DNA of 64,000 bases from Microbacterium esteraromaticum (GCF_900163815.1 NZ_FUKO01000049.1:46154-110153), one strand, 5' to 3'. Counted from the stretch's first letter, positions 23,825-33,387 are shown. The notes: generated by a model not told the origin, from the sequence alone. A program made the numbers and translations.

Positions 23825-24255
23825 ACGCCCACCCGCGCCTGCGTCGGATCGCCGCCGATGAAGACGGCAGCATTCTGCCGCTGATCCTCGGATACACGCT
23901 TCTCGCGATCGCCGTGCTCTTCGTCTGCGTGAGCGCAACCGACCTGTACATCGCGCAGAAGCGACTCGACTCGCTGGCGGATGCCGCCGCGCTCGCCGGA
24001 TCCGACGGCTTCACGCTCGAGGTCGACGGCGAGACCGTGCGCGCTGAGCTCACGGATGGTGGCGTCCGCGAGCAGGCCGATGCCGTGGTCGCCGCGGTCT
24101 CGCAGGACGCGCGGTTGATCTCGGCGGTGACACCCGATGGCATCTCGGCGCGAGTGACGGTGGCTGCTGCGTGGCATCCGCCCCTCTTCTCACCGTTCGT
24201 GCCCGACGGCGTGCCTCTGGAGGCGACAGCGACCAGTCGCACCGCGCTGCGCTGA
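23821..24255 (+). CDS. TadG-like (Rv3660c-type helicase/secretion cluster) protein
   Basis: A 144-residue protein with the N-terminal DEDGSILPLILGYTLLAIAV helix and the downstream LYIAQKRLDSLADAAALAGSDG, the hallmark of TadG-like proteins in actinobacterial tad loci. It is predicted to be anchored with its C-terminal part outside. Start ATG 23821 overlaps the upstream stop. It ends the tad gene group; the next gene is convergent. Confidence 0.8.
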   Translation: MNAHPRLRRIAADEDGSILPLILGYTLLAIAVLFVCVSATDLYIAQKRLDSLADAAALAGSDGFTLEVDGETVRAELTDGGVREQADAVVAAVSQDARLISAVTPDGISARVTVAAAWHPPLFSPFVPDGVPLEATATSRTALR

Positions 24256-24275
24256 CGCGATTGAGCGCGACGGGG

Positions 24276-25541
24276 TCAGTCGCCTGATGGAGGCAGGTAT
24301 CGCCGCGTCCAGCGCACGAAACCTGCCGCCCCGATCAGGGCGACCGCGCCCATCACGCCCGTCGCGAGTGAGAGCGACGCCAGGCCGGTGATCGCCGCCA
24401 CCAGCAGCGGTGCTGCGGCTCCGCCCGCGTCGGTCAGGGTTCGCCACGACCCGAGGAAGGTCGCCGGTTCTCGCTCGGGAGCGAGATCAGCGCCGAAAGT
24501 GAGCAGGATGCCGCTGGAGAGGCCGTTGCCTACGCCCAGCACGGCCGCGAGCATCGCGAACCACATGGTCGCCTCGTCGAGGTCGTGCGTGAACGACAGG
24601 GCGATGAAGCCGAGCCCCATCAGCAGCATCGCGGGCATCGCCGCCCAGATGCGCCCGAACCGGTCCATCACCTGCCCGCTCGCGTAGAACAGCGCGAAGT
24701 CGATCGCGCCCGCGACACCGACCACCAGCGCGATCGTCTCAGCATTGAGGCCCAGTGACACACCCCACAGCGGCAAGATCACCTGTCGCGCCGACCGCAC
24801 AGCCGACAGCGTGGCCGCCGAGATGCCCAACCGCGCGAGCACCGCGCGATACGCCCACATCGTGCGGAACACCCCGCGCTGATCCACGGTGGGGATCGAG
24901 CCCGTCACGACTTCGCCGGAATCTTCCGCCACCGCGGCGCCGGTCGGCTTCAGCAGCACCGGGTTGCTCTTCTCGGGATCCGGCCCGAACAGCACCAGCG
25001 GCACGATCACCCCCGCGCAGACCAGCAGGAACCAGATGCTCGACAGCTCACTGCCGGTCAGCCGGATCAATCCGGCTGCGACGAAGGGGCCGACGAACAC
25101 CCCCAGACGGAAGCTGCCGCCCAGCAGCGCCAGCGACCTGGCGCGAAAGCGCGGTGGCACGCGAGTGGTCATGAACGCATGGCGGGCGAGGCCGAACGCG
25201 GCTGCGCAGAAGCCGAGCAGGAAGATCGCCGCGGCGAACAGCACGAGGGTCGGTGCGAGCAGCATCCCGACACCGGCGACCAGCGACGCGATGCCAGCGA
25301 GCACCATGGTGAGCCGTTCACCGATCTTCGCGACGAGTGCGCCGGCCGGGATGTTGCCGAAAAGCTGGCCGATGACGAGTGCGGATGCCACGAGGGCGGC
25401 CATCGGCACATCGGCGCCGAGCTTGGTGGCGAGCACCGGGATCAGCGGAATCACCGCGCCCTCACCGAGAGCGAACAGCACCGTTGGCGCATAGACCATC
25501 GGGCCGAACCGCTTCAGAACACTCGCTGTGCTGTCGCTCAC
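24276..25541 (-). CDS. Major facilitator superfamily transporter
   Basis: A 421-residue polytopic protein with about 12 hydrophobic segments and the MFS loop GALVAKIGERLTMVLAG between helices 2 and 3. The substrate cannot be read from sequence; drug or sugar efflux types share this form. A much longer open frame extends upstream across prfB in antisense. I place the start at GTG 25541, since MFS similarity begins there (SDSTASVLKRFGPMVYAP) and AAAGG precedes it. Its 3' end lies 20 nt from the tad cluster, tail to tail. Confidence 0.85.
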   Translation of the reverse strand: MSDSTASVLKRFGPMVYAPTVLFALGEGAVIPLIPVLATKLGADVPMAALVASALVIGQLFGNIPAGALVAKIGERLTMVLAGIASLVAGVGMLLAPTLVLFAAAIFLLGFCAAAFGLARHAFMTTRVPPRFRARSLALLGGSFRLGVFVGPFVAAGLIRLTGSELSSIWFLLVCAGVIVPLVLFGPDPEKSNPVLLKPTGAAVAEDSGEVVTGSIPTVDQRGVFRTMWAYRAVLARLGISAATLSAVRSARQVILPLWGVSLGLNAETIALVVGVAGAIDFALFYASGQVMDRFGRIWAAMPAMLLMGLGFIALSFTHDLDEATMWFAMLAAVLGVGNGLSSGILLTFGADLAPEREPATFLGSWRTLTDAGGAAAPLLVAAITGLASLSLATGVMGAVALIGAAGFVRWTRRYLPPSGD

Positions 25542-25620
25542 AGCCTTTACGCTAGCCGTGTCGGCGCGCCCGCACTTGCAGGACATACCTGTTCGGCACG
25601 GAAGTGCGGGCATGGCGCGA

Positions 25621-25626
25621 TAGGCT
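25621..25626 (+). promoter_or_regulatory. -10 element of prfB (leaderless type)
   Basis: TAGGCT eight bases before ATG 25635, too close for a leader with Shine-Dalgarno. The mRNA probably begins at or next to the start codon. Confidence 0.6.
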
Positions 25627-25634
25627 GAAGTGCC

Positions 25635-26744
25635 ATGTTTGAACTCGATCTCTCCGCCGATATCCAGGCCCTGCGACATACCTTCAGCGACATTCGCGAG
25701 GTGGTCGACGTCGATGCGGTGCGCGCAGATATCGAGCGCCTCAGCGAAGAAGCCGGCGCTCCCGACCTCTGGGATGACCCCGAGCAGGCGCAGAAGGTCA
25801 CCAGTGCACTCAGCCACCGACAGGCCGACCTCAAGCGCATGACCGACGTCGAGCGTCGCCTCGACGATCTGGAAGTGCTCGCCGACCTCGCCAACGAGAT
25901 GCAGGACGAGGATTCGGCGGCCGAGGTGCGCACCGAGCTCAGCGCGCTGACCGACACGATCAACCAGCTCGAGGTGCAGACCCTTCTCGACGGCGAATAC
26001 GATGACCGCAACGCGATCATCACCATTCGCTCCGGCGCCGGCGGCGACGATGCCACCGACTTCGCTGAGATGCTGATGCGCATGTACCTGCGCTGGGCCG
26101 AGCACCACAAGTATCCGGCGAAGGTGATGGACACCTCCTACGCCGAAGGCGCTGGCATCAAATCGGCCACGTTCGAGATCACCGCGCCCTACGCCTTCGG
26201 GACGCTGTCCGTCGAGGCCGGCACTCACCGGCTTGCGCGCATCAGCCCCTTCGGCTCTGCCGACAAGCGGCAGACGTCGTTCGCAGCGGTGGAGGTCATT
26301 CCGCTGATGGAGGAGGCCACCGAGGTCGAGATCCCGGAGAACGACCTCCGCGTCGACGTCTTCCGCTCCTCGGGCCCGGGCGGGCAGTCGGTGAACACCA
26401 CGGACTCCGCTGTGCGCTTGACGCACCTTCCCACCGGCATCGTCATCTCGATGCAGAACGAGAAGTCGCAGATCCAGAACCGCGCAGCGGCGATGCGTCT
26501 GCTGCAGACCCGCCTGCTGCTGCTGCAGAAGGAAGAGGAAGCGGCGAAGAAGAAGGAGCTGGCGGGCAACATCACCGCCAGCTGGGGCGACCAGATGCGC
26601 TCGTACTTCCTCTACGGTCAGCAGCTCGTCAAGGATCTGCGCACGGGCTACGAATCCGGCAACCCGGCCAGCGTCTTCGATGGCGACCTCGACGGCTTCA
26701 TCTCGGCCGGCATCCGGTGGCGCAAGCGCAAGGACGAGGACTGA
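25635..26744 (+). CDS. prfB: Peptide chain release factor 2
   Basis: A 369-residue RF2 that terminates translation at UGA and UAA. It has the RF2-type tripeptide SPF (about 204-206, in ARISPFGSADK), which recognises the stop codon, and GGQ in SGPGGQSVNTTDS (about 249-251), which triggers peptide release. The frame is continuous, with no internal UGA and no programmed +1 frameshift as in Escherichia coli. It has its own leaderless-type promoter. In actinobacteria prfB commonly stands upstream of ftsE-ftsX-smpB; here a DUF2510 gene on the other strand lies between. Confidence 0.95.
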   Translation: MFELDLSADIQALRHTFSDIREVVDVDAVRADIERLSEEAGAPDLWDDPEQAQKVTSALSHRQADLKRMTDVERRLDDLEVLADLANEMQDEDSAAEVRTELSALTDTINQLEVQTLLDGEYDDRNAIITIRSGAGGDDATDFAEMLMRMYLRWAEHHKYPAKVMDTSYAEGAGIKSATFEITAPYAFGTLSVEAGTHRLARISPFGSADKRQTSFAAVEVIPLMEEATEVEIPENDLRVDVFRSSGPGGQSVNTTDSAVRLTHLPTGIVISMQNEKSQIQNRAAAMRLLQTRLLLLQKEEEAAKKKELAGNITASWGDQMRSYFLYGQQLVKDLRTGYESGNPASVFDGDLDGFISAGIRWRKRKDED

Positions 26745-26776
26745 TCTGCACGGATCGTCACAGATCATCACACGCA

Positions 26777-26815
26777 CGTTGAAGGCCCGGGAGCGATGCT
26801 CCCGGGCCTTCAACG
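26777..26815. terminator. Bidirectional terminator between prfB and the DUF2510 gene
   Basis: A perfect 18-bp stem (CGTTGAAGGCCCGGGAGC and its complement) with a GAT loop between two convergent genes. T- and A-rich ends flank the GC core, so it can serve both strands. Confidence 0.9.
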
Positions 26816-26836
26816 ATCAGTGAACCGTCTCGGTCA

Positions 26837-28084
26837 TCACCCGGTCACGCAGGCGGCGAGCGAGTCCTGGGTCACCTCGGCGACGTCGGCGCCTTCGGCA
26901 CCGTAGACATCTTCGCCTCCAGCGATAATGTTCAGCGACTCGTTGCTCAGATCGGAATCGTAGAAGAACTGGCCGATGCAGGAAGAGATCGTGGGGTCAT
27001 CGTAGTCACTGACATCGATGCTGTGCATGACCTCGAGGAACCCGGCCGTGATCTCAGCGGGAGCAGGCCGCTCTGCGGAATCGGGCTCGTCGATCGGCGC
27101 GTCTGTCTCATCACCGTACGGATCATCGGTCTCGTCACCGAAGGGGTCGTCCGTGTCGTCACCGAAGGGATCGTCGGTCTGCGAGGTCGGGAAGTCGCTT
27201 GGGAAGTCGGTGACGGTGTTCGCGAGCGCGAAGAATGCGGTGAAGGCGAAGACCACACTGCCGATGATGCCGCCGACGATGGCGAGGATGACGCCGGTGA
27301 TCGACGGCCACTTCTTCGTGTTCTTCTGGAAGATCGCGATCAGCGAGACCACGAAAGCGGCGAACAGGGCGGTGGCGCCGATGATGAACAGGAACAGCAC
27401 CGGGATGCACGCGAGGATCGTGCCGAGTACGGCGAGACCCAGACCCACGAATCCAAGGATCGGCGTCTTCTTCGGGCCCGTCGGAGCGGATGCCGGGTAC
27501 TGCGGACCACCATAGGGCTGACCGCCGGCGGGGTAGGTGCCGGGATAGGCAGCGGCGTTCGGGTCGCCGTAGGCGGGAGCTGCAGGGGCGGCGTACTCGG
27601 GTGCCGCGTAGCCCTGGACAGGCTGCTCCGAGGCCGCGTAGTCCGGTGCCGGGTACGCGGACGTCTCCGGGCTGGCTGGAGCGGAGTACTCCGGTGCGAC
27701 GGGCGCTGAGGAATCGGCTGCGGCAGGCGTCTCATAGGAAGGGGCGTCTTCCGAGGGCGCCTCGGGCTGTTCGAAAACGCTGTCCGTCGATCCGGCGGCA
27801 GGCGCATCATCAGGCGCATCAGCAGGTGCCTCGTCAGAACTCGCCGTCGTGAACGGCGGCACATCCTGGCGAAGAACCGTCGCGTCCAGGTCGAAGTCAT
27901 CGGCATCCGTGGAGGGTGCTTCGGTTGCAGCATCCGCCCCCGTGCTATCGGCACCTGCGGCCGCCTCCGGGGTGCTCGCCGCAGCCGCATCCGCTGCCGG
28001 GGCGACGTGCTCCGTCCACTGTGCGCCGTCCCACCAGCGCTGCTGGCCCGATCCGTCGTCATACCATCCAGCAGGAACGCTCAT
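26837..28084 (-). CDS. DUF2510/DUF4190 membrane protein with acidic repeats
   Basis: A 415-residue protein. The N-terminus is a DUF2510 module (PAGWYDDGSGQQRWWDGAQW). A long Ala/Pro/Glu-rich, probably disordered region follows (about 35-200). Then comes a DUF4190-type pair of hydrophobic segments (about 215-290), a short acidic repeat (DDPFGDDTDDPFGDETDDPY) and a C-terminal domain of about 85 residues, likely outside the cell, with two Cys. Such proteins are widespread and uncharacterised in actinobacteria; DUF2510 is thought to be an interaction module. ATG 28084 follows GGAGGAGGG. Confidence 0.8.
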   Translation of the reverse strand: MSVPAGWYDDGSGQQRWWDGAQWTEHVAPAADAAAASTPEAAAGADSTGADAATEAPSTDADDFDLDATVLRQDVPPFTTASSDEAPADAPDDAPAAGSTDSVFEQPEAPSEDAPSYETPAAADSSAPVAPEYSAPASPETSAYPAPDYAASEQPVQGYAAPEYAAPAAPAYGDPNAAAYPGTYPAGGQPYGGPQYPASAPTGPKKTPILGFVGLGLAVLGTILACIPVLFLFIIGATALFAAFVVSLIAIFQKNTKKWPSITGVILAIVGGIIGSVVFAFTAFFALANTVTDFPSDFPTSQTDDPFGDDTDDPFGDETDDPYGDETDAPIDEPDSAERPAPAEITAGFLEVMHSIDVSDYDDPTISSCIGQFFYDSDLSNESLNIIAGGEDVYGAEGADVAEVTQDSLAACVTG

Positions 28085-28251
28085 GGCACCCTCCTCCATC
28101 TTCTGGCGCGCGGTGTGCGCACGCTCATCCCCTCGTAGACGCGGACAGCGCCCCTACGTGTATATCAGGGATGCGAAACGAACGAGTATCGGCGTCCATG
28201 GCGGTGGACGCCCGGGGGAGTGTCGCTGGTCGCTGAATCGCAGGGCGCGCT

Positions 28252-28257
28252 TAGGCT
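28252..28257 (+). promoter_or_regulatory. -10 element of ftsE (leaderless type)
   Basis: TAGGCT lies three bases before ATG 28261 and nine before ATG 28267. The distance favours transcription starting near the second ATG, so 28267 may be the true start of FtsE. Confidence 0.45.
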
Positions 28258-28260
28258 CGT

Positions 28261-29304
28261 ATGGCCATGATCCGGTTCGAGAACGTCACCAAACGCTATC
28301 GCGGCACAAAGCGACCTGCCCTGTCCGACGTCGACTTCAACGTCGAAGCCGGGGAGTTCGTGTTCCTCGTCGGCGCCTCCGGCTCCGGCAAGTCCAGCTG
28401 CCTGCGACTCATCCTGCGCGAGGACGTGCCCACCACGGGCCGCGTCGCCGTGCTCGGGCGCGATCTGCGCTCTCTGGCCAACAGGAAGGTCCCGTACTTC
28501 CGTCGTCACATCGGCTCGGTGTTCCAGGACTTCCGTCTGCTCCCATCGAAGACGGTCGCGCAGAACGTCGCCTTCTCGCTGCAGGTGATCGGCTCGTCTC
28601 GCGGCTTCATCCAGCAGGCGGTGCCCGAAGCGCTCGCGCTCGTCGGGCTCGACGGCAAGGCGAAGCGGATGCCGCATGAGCTTTCGGGCGGAGAACAGCA
28701 GCGCGTCGCCATCGCCCGTGCGATCGTGAACCGACCGAAGGTGCTTCTCGCCGACGAGCCGACGGGCAACCTCGACCCGGCGACCTCGGTGGGCATCATG
28801 CAGCTGCTCACCCGAATCAATGCCGGCGGTACGACCGTGCTGATGGCTACGCACGAAGCGGCTTTCGTCGATGCGATGCAGCGCCGCGTGATCGAACTGC
28901 ACGAAGGCGTGCTGGTCCGCGATGAGGTCGGCGGAGGTTATGGCGACACCTCCAGCATCCCTCGCCTCACCCCGGAATCCGTTCCGGGCGCTGCTGCTGT
29001 GGCAGCGCTGACCGCCGTACAGGAGGTGCAGCGCGAAACGATCTCTCCTGCCAGCCAGACATCGGCAGCGGCCGAGCACCTCACGACGCACACGGATACG
29101 GTGTCGGCGGTTGATCCGGCAACGTTCACCGCACCGGCGATGGTTGCCCCGGTGGTGGTCGTGCCTCCCGAGGAACCGCCCGCAGCCGCGGTGCCGCGCA
29201 CGAACCCGATCGTGATTCCCGACGTGGAGGTCGCCGAGTTGGGAATGGCTGACCGGCTCGGTCTCTCGGGTGACGACGATGAGGAAGTAGGACCGACCTC
29301 GTGA
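28261..29304 (+). CDS. ftsE: Cell division ABC ATPase FtsE with a long C-terminal extension
   Basis: A 347-residue ATPase that with FtsX controls cell-wall hydrolysis at division. The ABC core (about 1-225) has Walker [10 protein letters not shown] (about 37-45), signature LSGGEQQR (about 141-148) and Walker [10 protein letters not shown]. Typical FtsE proteins end near residue 230. Here about 115 additional residues follow, rich in Ala, Pro, Thr and Val and ending in an acidic patch (GDDDEEVGP), probably disordered. ATG 28261 and 28267 are both possible. The last four bases overlap ftsX (GTGA). Confidence 0.93.
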   Translation: MAMIRFENVTKRYRGTKRPALSDVDFNVEAGEFVFLVGASGSGKSSCLRLILREDVPTTGRVAVLGRDLRSLANRKVPYFRRHIGSVFQDFRLLPSKTVAQNVAFSLQVIGSSRGFIQQAVPEALALVGLDGKAKRMPHELSGGEQQRVAIARAIVNRPKVLLADEPTGNLDPATSVGIMQLLTRINAGGTTVLMATHEAAFVDAMQRRVIELHEGVLVRDEVGGGYGDTSSIPRLTPESVPGAAAVAALTAVQEVQRETISPASQTSAAAEHLTTHTDTVSAVDPATFTAPAMVAPVVVVPPEEPPAAAVPRTNPIVIPDVEVAELGMADRLGLSGDDDEEVGPTS

Positions 29305-30215
29305 ACTTCGGACTCATTATCGGCGAGGCCCTGCTCGGCCTTCGCCGCAACATCTCCATGGTCATCTCGGTCGTGCTGGTCACGTTCGTCTCGCTCACGT
29401 TCGTCGGTGCGGCGATTCTCATGCAGACGCAGATCAGCACCATGCGCACGTACTGGAGCGAGAAGGCGGAAGTCACCGTCTACATGTGCTCGACGCTCTC
29501 GACCTCCGCGAACTGCGTCGCGGGTGCTGCGACCCCCGAGCAGATCGAGAAAGTCAAGAACGACCTCGCCGGTGACGCGCTCTCACCGCTGATCAGTGAG
29601 GTGCGCTTCCAGAGCAAGGAAGACGCCTACGCCGAATTCGTCGAGCAGTTCGGCGAGGAGCAGGCCAACGTCGTCGGCGAGGAGCAGATGTCCGAGGCGT
29701 TCCGCGTCACGATGAAGGATCCGCAGCAATCGGATGTGATCGGGGAGGCGTTCTCCGGAGAATCCGGTGTCGACGAAGTGAAGGATCAGCGCGACCTGCT
29801 CGATCCGCTCTTCTCCGCGCTCACCGTCGCCACCTACATCGCTGTCGGCGTTGCGGCGCTGATGCTCATCGCCGCTGTCCTGCTCATCGCGACCACCATC
29901 CGCCTGTCGGCATATGCCAGGCGGAAGGAGATCGGGATCATGCGCCTTGTCGGCGCCTCGAACAGATCGATTCAGACGCCGTTCGTGCTGGAAGGCGTTT
30001 TCGCGGCGCTCCTCGGCTCGGTCTTCGCGGGCGCCGCCGTGCTCGCCGGCGTGCACTTCGGCGTCGAAGGGTATCTCGCCGAACGAGTGCCGTTCATGCG
30101 GCCGCTCGTGGGAATGCAGCAAGCGGCGTTCGTGGTGCCGGTGCTGATCGGCACTGGCGTGCTGCTGTCTGCGCTCTCCGCGGGATTCGCGATTCGACGC
30201 TGGCTGCGCACCTGA
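29301..30215 (+). CDS. ftsX: Cell division membrane protein FtsX
   Basis: A 304-residue protein with the FtsX layout. A first helix lies at about 20-42 and is followed by a large extracellular loop (about 43-170, with two Cys) that would activate a peptidoglycan hydrolase. Three C-terminal helices come after it, with the cytoplasmic [15 protein letters not shown] motif characteristic of this permease family. Start GTG 29301 overlaps ftsE, ensuring 1:1 production. A tandem duplication of GCTGCGCACCTGACC spans and follows its stop. Confidence 0.95.
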   Translation: MNFGLIIGEALLGLRRNISMVISVVLVTFVSLTFVGAAILMQTQISTMRTYWSEKAEVTVYMCSTLSTSANCVAGAATPEQIEKVKNDLAGDALSPLISEVRFQSKEDAYAEFVEQFGEEQANVVGEEQMSEAFRVTMKDPQQSDVIGEAFSGESGVDEVKDQRDLLDPLFSALTVATYIAVGVAALMLIAAVLLIATTIRLSAYARRKEIGIMRLVGASNRSIQTPFVLEGVFAALLGSVFAGAAVLAGVHFGVEGYLAERVPFMRPLVGMQQAAFVVPVLIGTGVLLSALSAGFAIRRWLRT

Positions 30216-30234
30216 CCGGGCTGCGCACCTGACC
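30203..30234 (+). repeat. Two tandem copies of a 15-bp sequence at the end of ftsX
   Basis: GCTGCGCACCTGACC occurs at 30203-30217 and 30220-30234, and GGCTGCGC follows again. The first copy contains the ftsX stop codon. It looks like a local slippage duplication. Confidence 0.7.
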
Positions 30235-30310
30235 CGGCTGCGCGCGCGATCGAGCAGCCCGCGCACAGGTTGTAGACTGACGGGCTGTTGTCCGTCGTCA
30301 GGAGAAGAAC

Positions 30311-30787
30311 ATGCCCAGGGAACGCGGTGAGAAAGTCATCGCGACCAACCGTCGCGCGCGTCACGACTACAACATCGAGAAGTCGTACGAAGCAGGCCTC
30401 GTGCTCACCGGCACCGAGGTCAAGTCTCTCCGCCAAGGGCGGGCGAACCTCAGCGACGGCTACGCGTTCATCAAGGGTGGCGAAGCCTTCCTCGACGCGG
30501 TTCACATTCCGGAGTATTCGCAGGGGCACTGGACCAACCACTCGGCCAAGCGCGTCCGCAAGCTGCTGCTGCACCGCGAAGAGATCCACAAGCTGGAACA
30601 CGCGGTCTCCGCTGGCGGATACACGCTGATCCCGCTGAAGCTCTACTTCTCCGACGGCCGCGCGAAGATCGAGATCGCCCTGGCGAAGGGAAAGCGCGAG
30701 TTCGACAAGCGCCAGACGCTGCGCGAGCGCCAGGACAAGCGCGAAGCCGAGCGCGCCATGCGCACCCGCAACCGGATGGGCGACTGA
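30311..30787 (+). CDS. smpB: SsrA-binding protein SmpB
   Basis: A 158-residue SmpB, the tmRNA partner that rescues stalled ribosomes. Recognisable features are [20 protein letters not shown] at the start, [19 protein letters not shown] (about 34-52) and the basic C-terminal tail [19 protein letters not shown] that probes the empty mRNA channel. ATG 30311 has AGGAGAAG upstream, and TAGACT at 30273 is a likely -10, giving a short leader. No tmRNA gene is visible nearby. Confidence 0.95.
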   Translation: MPRERGEKVIATNRRARHDYNIEKSYEAGLVLTGTEVKSLRQGRANLSDGYAFIKGGEAFLDAVHIPEYSQGHWTNHSAKRVRKLLLHREEIHKLEHAVSAGGYTLIPLKLYFSDGRAKIEIALAKGKREFDKRQTLRERQDKREAERAMRTRNRMGD

Positions 30788-30808
30788 GAACCCGCGAACG
30801 CCGGCTCG

Positions 30809-32677
30809 CTATATGCGTGGCTCGAAGCCGAACACCCGGCCCAGGAAGCGCAGCTCGGTCTCGAGCGAGGAGATGATCGTCTCCGCGGCGCGGAATCCGT
30901 GGCCCTCGCCCTCGAACAGCACGTACTCGTGCGGCACGCCACGCGCCGCCAGCGCGTCGCGAATCGCCTCCGACTGCGACGGCGGCACGACCCGATCCTC
31001 AGAGCCCTGCTCGAGCAGCACGGGCACGTCGATCTTGTCGACGTGCGTCAGCGGAGAGCGCTCGATGTACACGGACTCGGCCTCGGGCAGCGGACCGACG
31101 AGCCCATTCAGATAGTGCGCTTCGAAATCGTGTGTCTCGGCGGCCAGCATCCGCAGGTCTGCGACCCCGTATCGCGAGATGCCGGCGGCGAATGCGCCTC
31201 CTTCGACCAGCGAGCAGAGCACGGTCCAACCGCCGGCTGACCCACCACGGATGGCGATCCGATCGGGGTCAGCTCGTCCGGCATCCGCCATTCCACGCGC
31301 GGCGGTCATGACATCGTTGACGTCGACGATGCCCCACTGGCCATTCAGCCGCTCACGGTATTCCCGGCCATAGCCCGTGGATCCGCCGTAGTTCACATCG
31401 AGCACGCCGATGCCGCGACTGGTCCAGTACGCGTACGCCGTGGATGCTGCGCCCGAGACATGCGCGGTCGGCCCGCCGTGCACCATGACGACGTACGGCG
31501 GCAGTTCGCCATCCGGCGCTGTTGAATCGGGGTTGGTCGGCGGGTAGTCGAAGGCGTGGACGGCGCCGTGCCTGCCCTCGAAGGTGACGGAGCGTGCACG
31601 CGGAATCCACGCGGCATCCGCTTCTTCTCCGCCGGTCACGGTGGTAACGGTGCCGGCGTCCACATCCACGCACCACAGCCCGGAGCCCACCCCGGCTCCA
31701 GCACCGGTAATGAGCACCCGCGAACCGTCGACATCATCGACGCTCGCCCCGGCGGTGATCGGCAGGGTCAGCAGTTCGACACGCGCGCCATCCGCTGAGA
31801 TCAGCACGATCTCGTCGGTGCCGTTCGTGCGCGATGCCACCGCGCGCCCATCGTCGAGCAGCTGATACCAGCGATTGCCGAGCACCCACAGTCCGCCACC
31901 GATATCGGCATCCATCGGTGCCAGCGGCTCGCGGGCGCCTTCCAGTGCGAGGCCCGCCAGGCGCTGTCGCTGCAGGTTCCAGCGACCGCTGAGGTCATCG
32001 AGGTAGCGCAGGTCACTGTCGTCGCGCCACTGCGGCTGCAGAGCGGCCTGGGTGGTGATCGGTGCGAACTCGTCACTGTTCACGGCGGCGACGTGGAGCA
32101 GGCTGTGCTCCCACGGCATATGGATGCCGCTCCACTGCACCCAGGCCAGCCGCGCGCCATCGGGCGAGAGCGCCGGGTGCGCGACGAAGCCGCTGGTCTG
32201 GGTGAAGACATGCAGCGCCGACTCGTCGGCTGATGCCGAGCCGTCAAGCGGAATCTCCACGATCGACCGCAGGTGCTGCTCGGGGCGCAGATCCTCGCGG
32301 ACGGCGAGCAGACGTCCCTGTTGCAGTGCAAGGCCACCGAAAGCGACGCCCTCGGCAGTGAGCGGCTGCGGCTCGCCGCCGCGAGGCATGCTGTACACCC
32401 GCTGGTCGGATCCGTGCACGAAGAAGAGCGTGCCGTCGGCATCTGCTGTCCACGCGCCCCCGCCGTACTCGTGGACGCGCGAGCGCGCATTCCACGGCTC
32501 CGGCAGCACCTCCGCGCCGGATGAGCTGCGCACGGTGATCCGTCCGCCCTGTGACGGCACCGATTCACCCCACCAGATCTCGTCGCCGACGAAGCGGGCG
32601 CCATCGATGCGCGGTGATGCCTGCGCGATGAGCGCAGCGGTAAACGGAGAAGGCCACGAGCCGTACGACGACATCAT
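30809..32677 (-). CDS. S9 family (prolyl oligopeptidase-type) serine peptidase
   Basis: A 622-residue cytoplasmic peptidase. Residues 1 to about 370 form a beta-propeller-like N-terminal domain (repeated Trp/Gly strands). The alpha/beta-hydrolase domain then carries the nucleophile in RGGSAGGWTVL, the Asp in LEQGSEDRVVPPSQS and the His in FEGEGHGFR. No signal peptide is seen. Two adjacent Met codons start the frame (32677, 32674). TAGGCT (32689-32684 on this strand) lies six bases upstream, so the transcript is probably leaderless. It converges with smpB, with only 21 nt between. Confidence 0.9.
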   Translation of the reverse strand: MMSSYGSWPSPFTAALIAQASPRIDGARFVGDEIWWGESVPSQGGRITVRSSSGAEVLPEPWNARSRVHEYGGGAWTADADGTLFFVHGSDQRVYSMPRGGEPQPLTAEGVAFGGLALQQGRLLAVREDLRPEQHLRSIVEIPLDGSASADESALHVFTQTSGFVAHPALSPDGARLAWVQWSGIHMPWEHSLLHVAAVNSDEFAPITTQAALQPQWRDDSDLRYLDDLSGRWNLQRQRLAGLALEGAREPLAPMDADIGGGLWVLGNRWYQLLDDGRAVASRTNGTDEIVLISADGARVELLTLPITAGASVDDVDGSRVLITGAGAGVGSGLWCVDVDAGTVTTVTGGEEADAAWIPRARSVTFEGRHGAVHAFDYPPTNPDSTAPDGELPPYVVMVHGGPTAHVSGAASTAYAYWTSRGIGVLDVNYGGSTGYGREYRERLNGQWGIVDVNDVMTAARGMADAGRADPDRIAIRGGSAGGWTVLCSLVEGGAFAAGISRYGVADLRMLAAETHDFEAHYLNGLVGPLPEAESVYIERSPLTHVDKIDVPVLLEQGSEDRVVPPSQSEAIRDALAARGVPHEYVLFEGEGHGFRAAETIISSLETELRFLGRVFGFEPRI

Positions 32678-32683
32678 GCTTCG

Positions 32684-32689
32684 AGCCTA
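32684..32689 (-). promoter_or_regulatory. -10 element of the S9 peptidase gene
   Basis: TAGGCT on the minus strand, six bases before the first ATG; leaderless arrangement. Confidence 0.55.
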
Positions 32690-32700
32690 GCCAGGGAACG

Positions 32701-33387
32701 CTATACCGCCCGCAGCACCGCCACGACCTTGCCGAGCACCACAGCGTCATCGCCGAGGATCGGTTCGAACGCCGAGTTGCGCGGAAGGAGCCAGACGTGA
32801 CCGTCACGGCGGCGGAATGTCTTCACCGTCGCCTCGCCATCGAGCATCGCGGCCACGATCTCGCCGTTCTCGGCGGTGTTCTGCGTGCGGATGACGACCC
32901 AGTCGCCATCGCAGATCGCCGCGTCGATCATCGACTCGCCGGAGACCTTCAGCATGAACAGGTCGCCCTTGCCGACCAGCTGCCGCGGCAGGGGGAAGAT
33001 CTCCTCGACCTGCTGCTCGGCGGTGATCGGCACACCGGCGGCGATCTGGCCCACCAGGGGCACGAGGGCCGCATCGCCGACCGCCGGCGCGCTGTCGGCG
33101 GGGCTCTCGGTGCTGGTGCCCGGCAGATCGATGAGGACCTCCATCGCCCGGGTCTTGCCCGGATCGCGCCGCAGGTAGCCGCTGAGCTCCAGCTGGCCGA
33201 GCTGATGGGTCACGCTCGACAGCGACTTCAGTCCGACGGCGTCGCCGATCTCGCGCATGCTCGGGGGGTACCCGTGGTGGGCGATCGAGTTCTGGATGAC
33301 TTCGAGGATCGCCATCTGCTTGGCGCTCAGGTTCTTGCGCCGACGGGTGCGCGGAGCCTCGGATGCGGGGGCGGCGTTGTCACTCAT
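32701..33387 (-). CDS. lexA: SOS repressor LexA
   Basis: A 228-residue LexA. The winged-helix DNA-binding part includes [13 protein letters not shown] and [19 protein letters not shown] (about 41-59). The self-cleavage bond is Ala117-Gly118 in QIAAGVP, with catalytic Ser152 in VSGESM and Lys189 in TVKTF. It represses DNA-damage genes until RecA stimulates cleavage. ATG 33387 has AAGGAG upstream; the longer frame through the divergent gene was not used. It faces away from the LysM gene, and SOS-like sites lie between them. Confidence 0.95.
   Translation of the reverse strand: MSDNAAPASEAPRTRRRKNLSAKQMAILEVIQNSIAHHGYPPSMREIGDAVGLKSLSSVTHQLGQLELSGYLRRDPGKTRAMEVLIDLPGTSTESPADSAPAVGDAALVPLVGQIAAGVPITAEQQVEEIFPLPRQLVGKGDLFMLKVSGESMIDAAICDGDWVVIRTQNTAENGEIVAAMLDGEATVKTFRRRDGHVWLLPRNSAFEPILGDDAVVLGKVVAVLRAV

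Noticed and set aside
25635..25720. Programmed frameshift in prfB
   Set aside because: The reading frame is continuous and no early in-frame UGA is present, so the E. coli-type mechanism is not used.
24276..26813. An 845-residue minus-strand open frame
   Set aside because: Only the part up to 25541 is the MFS transporter; the rest is antisense to prfB, which is certain.
30203..30234. Copies of the ICE upstream motif after ftsX (CACCTGACC)
   Set aside because: They lack the GGTG arm, do not stand before a start codon at the usual distance, and arise from one tandem duplication.
30216..30310. tmRNA gene near smpB
   Set aside because: The gap is too short and holds no tRNA-like ends; smpB is directly followed by a convergent gene.
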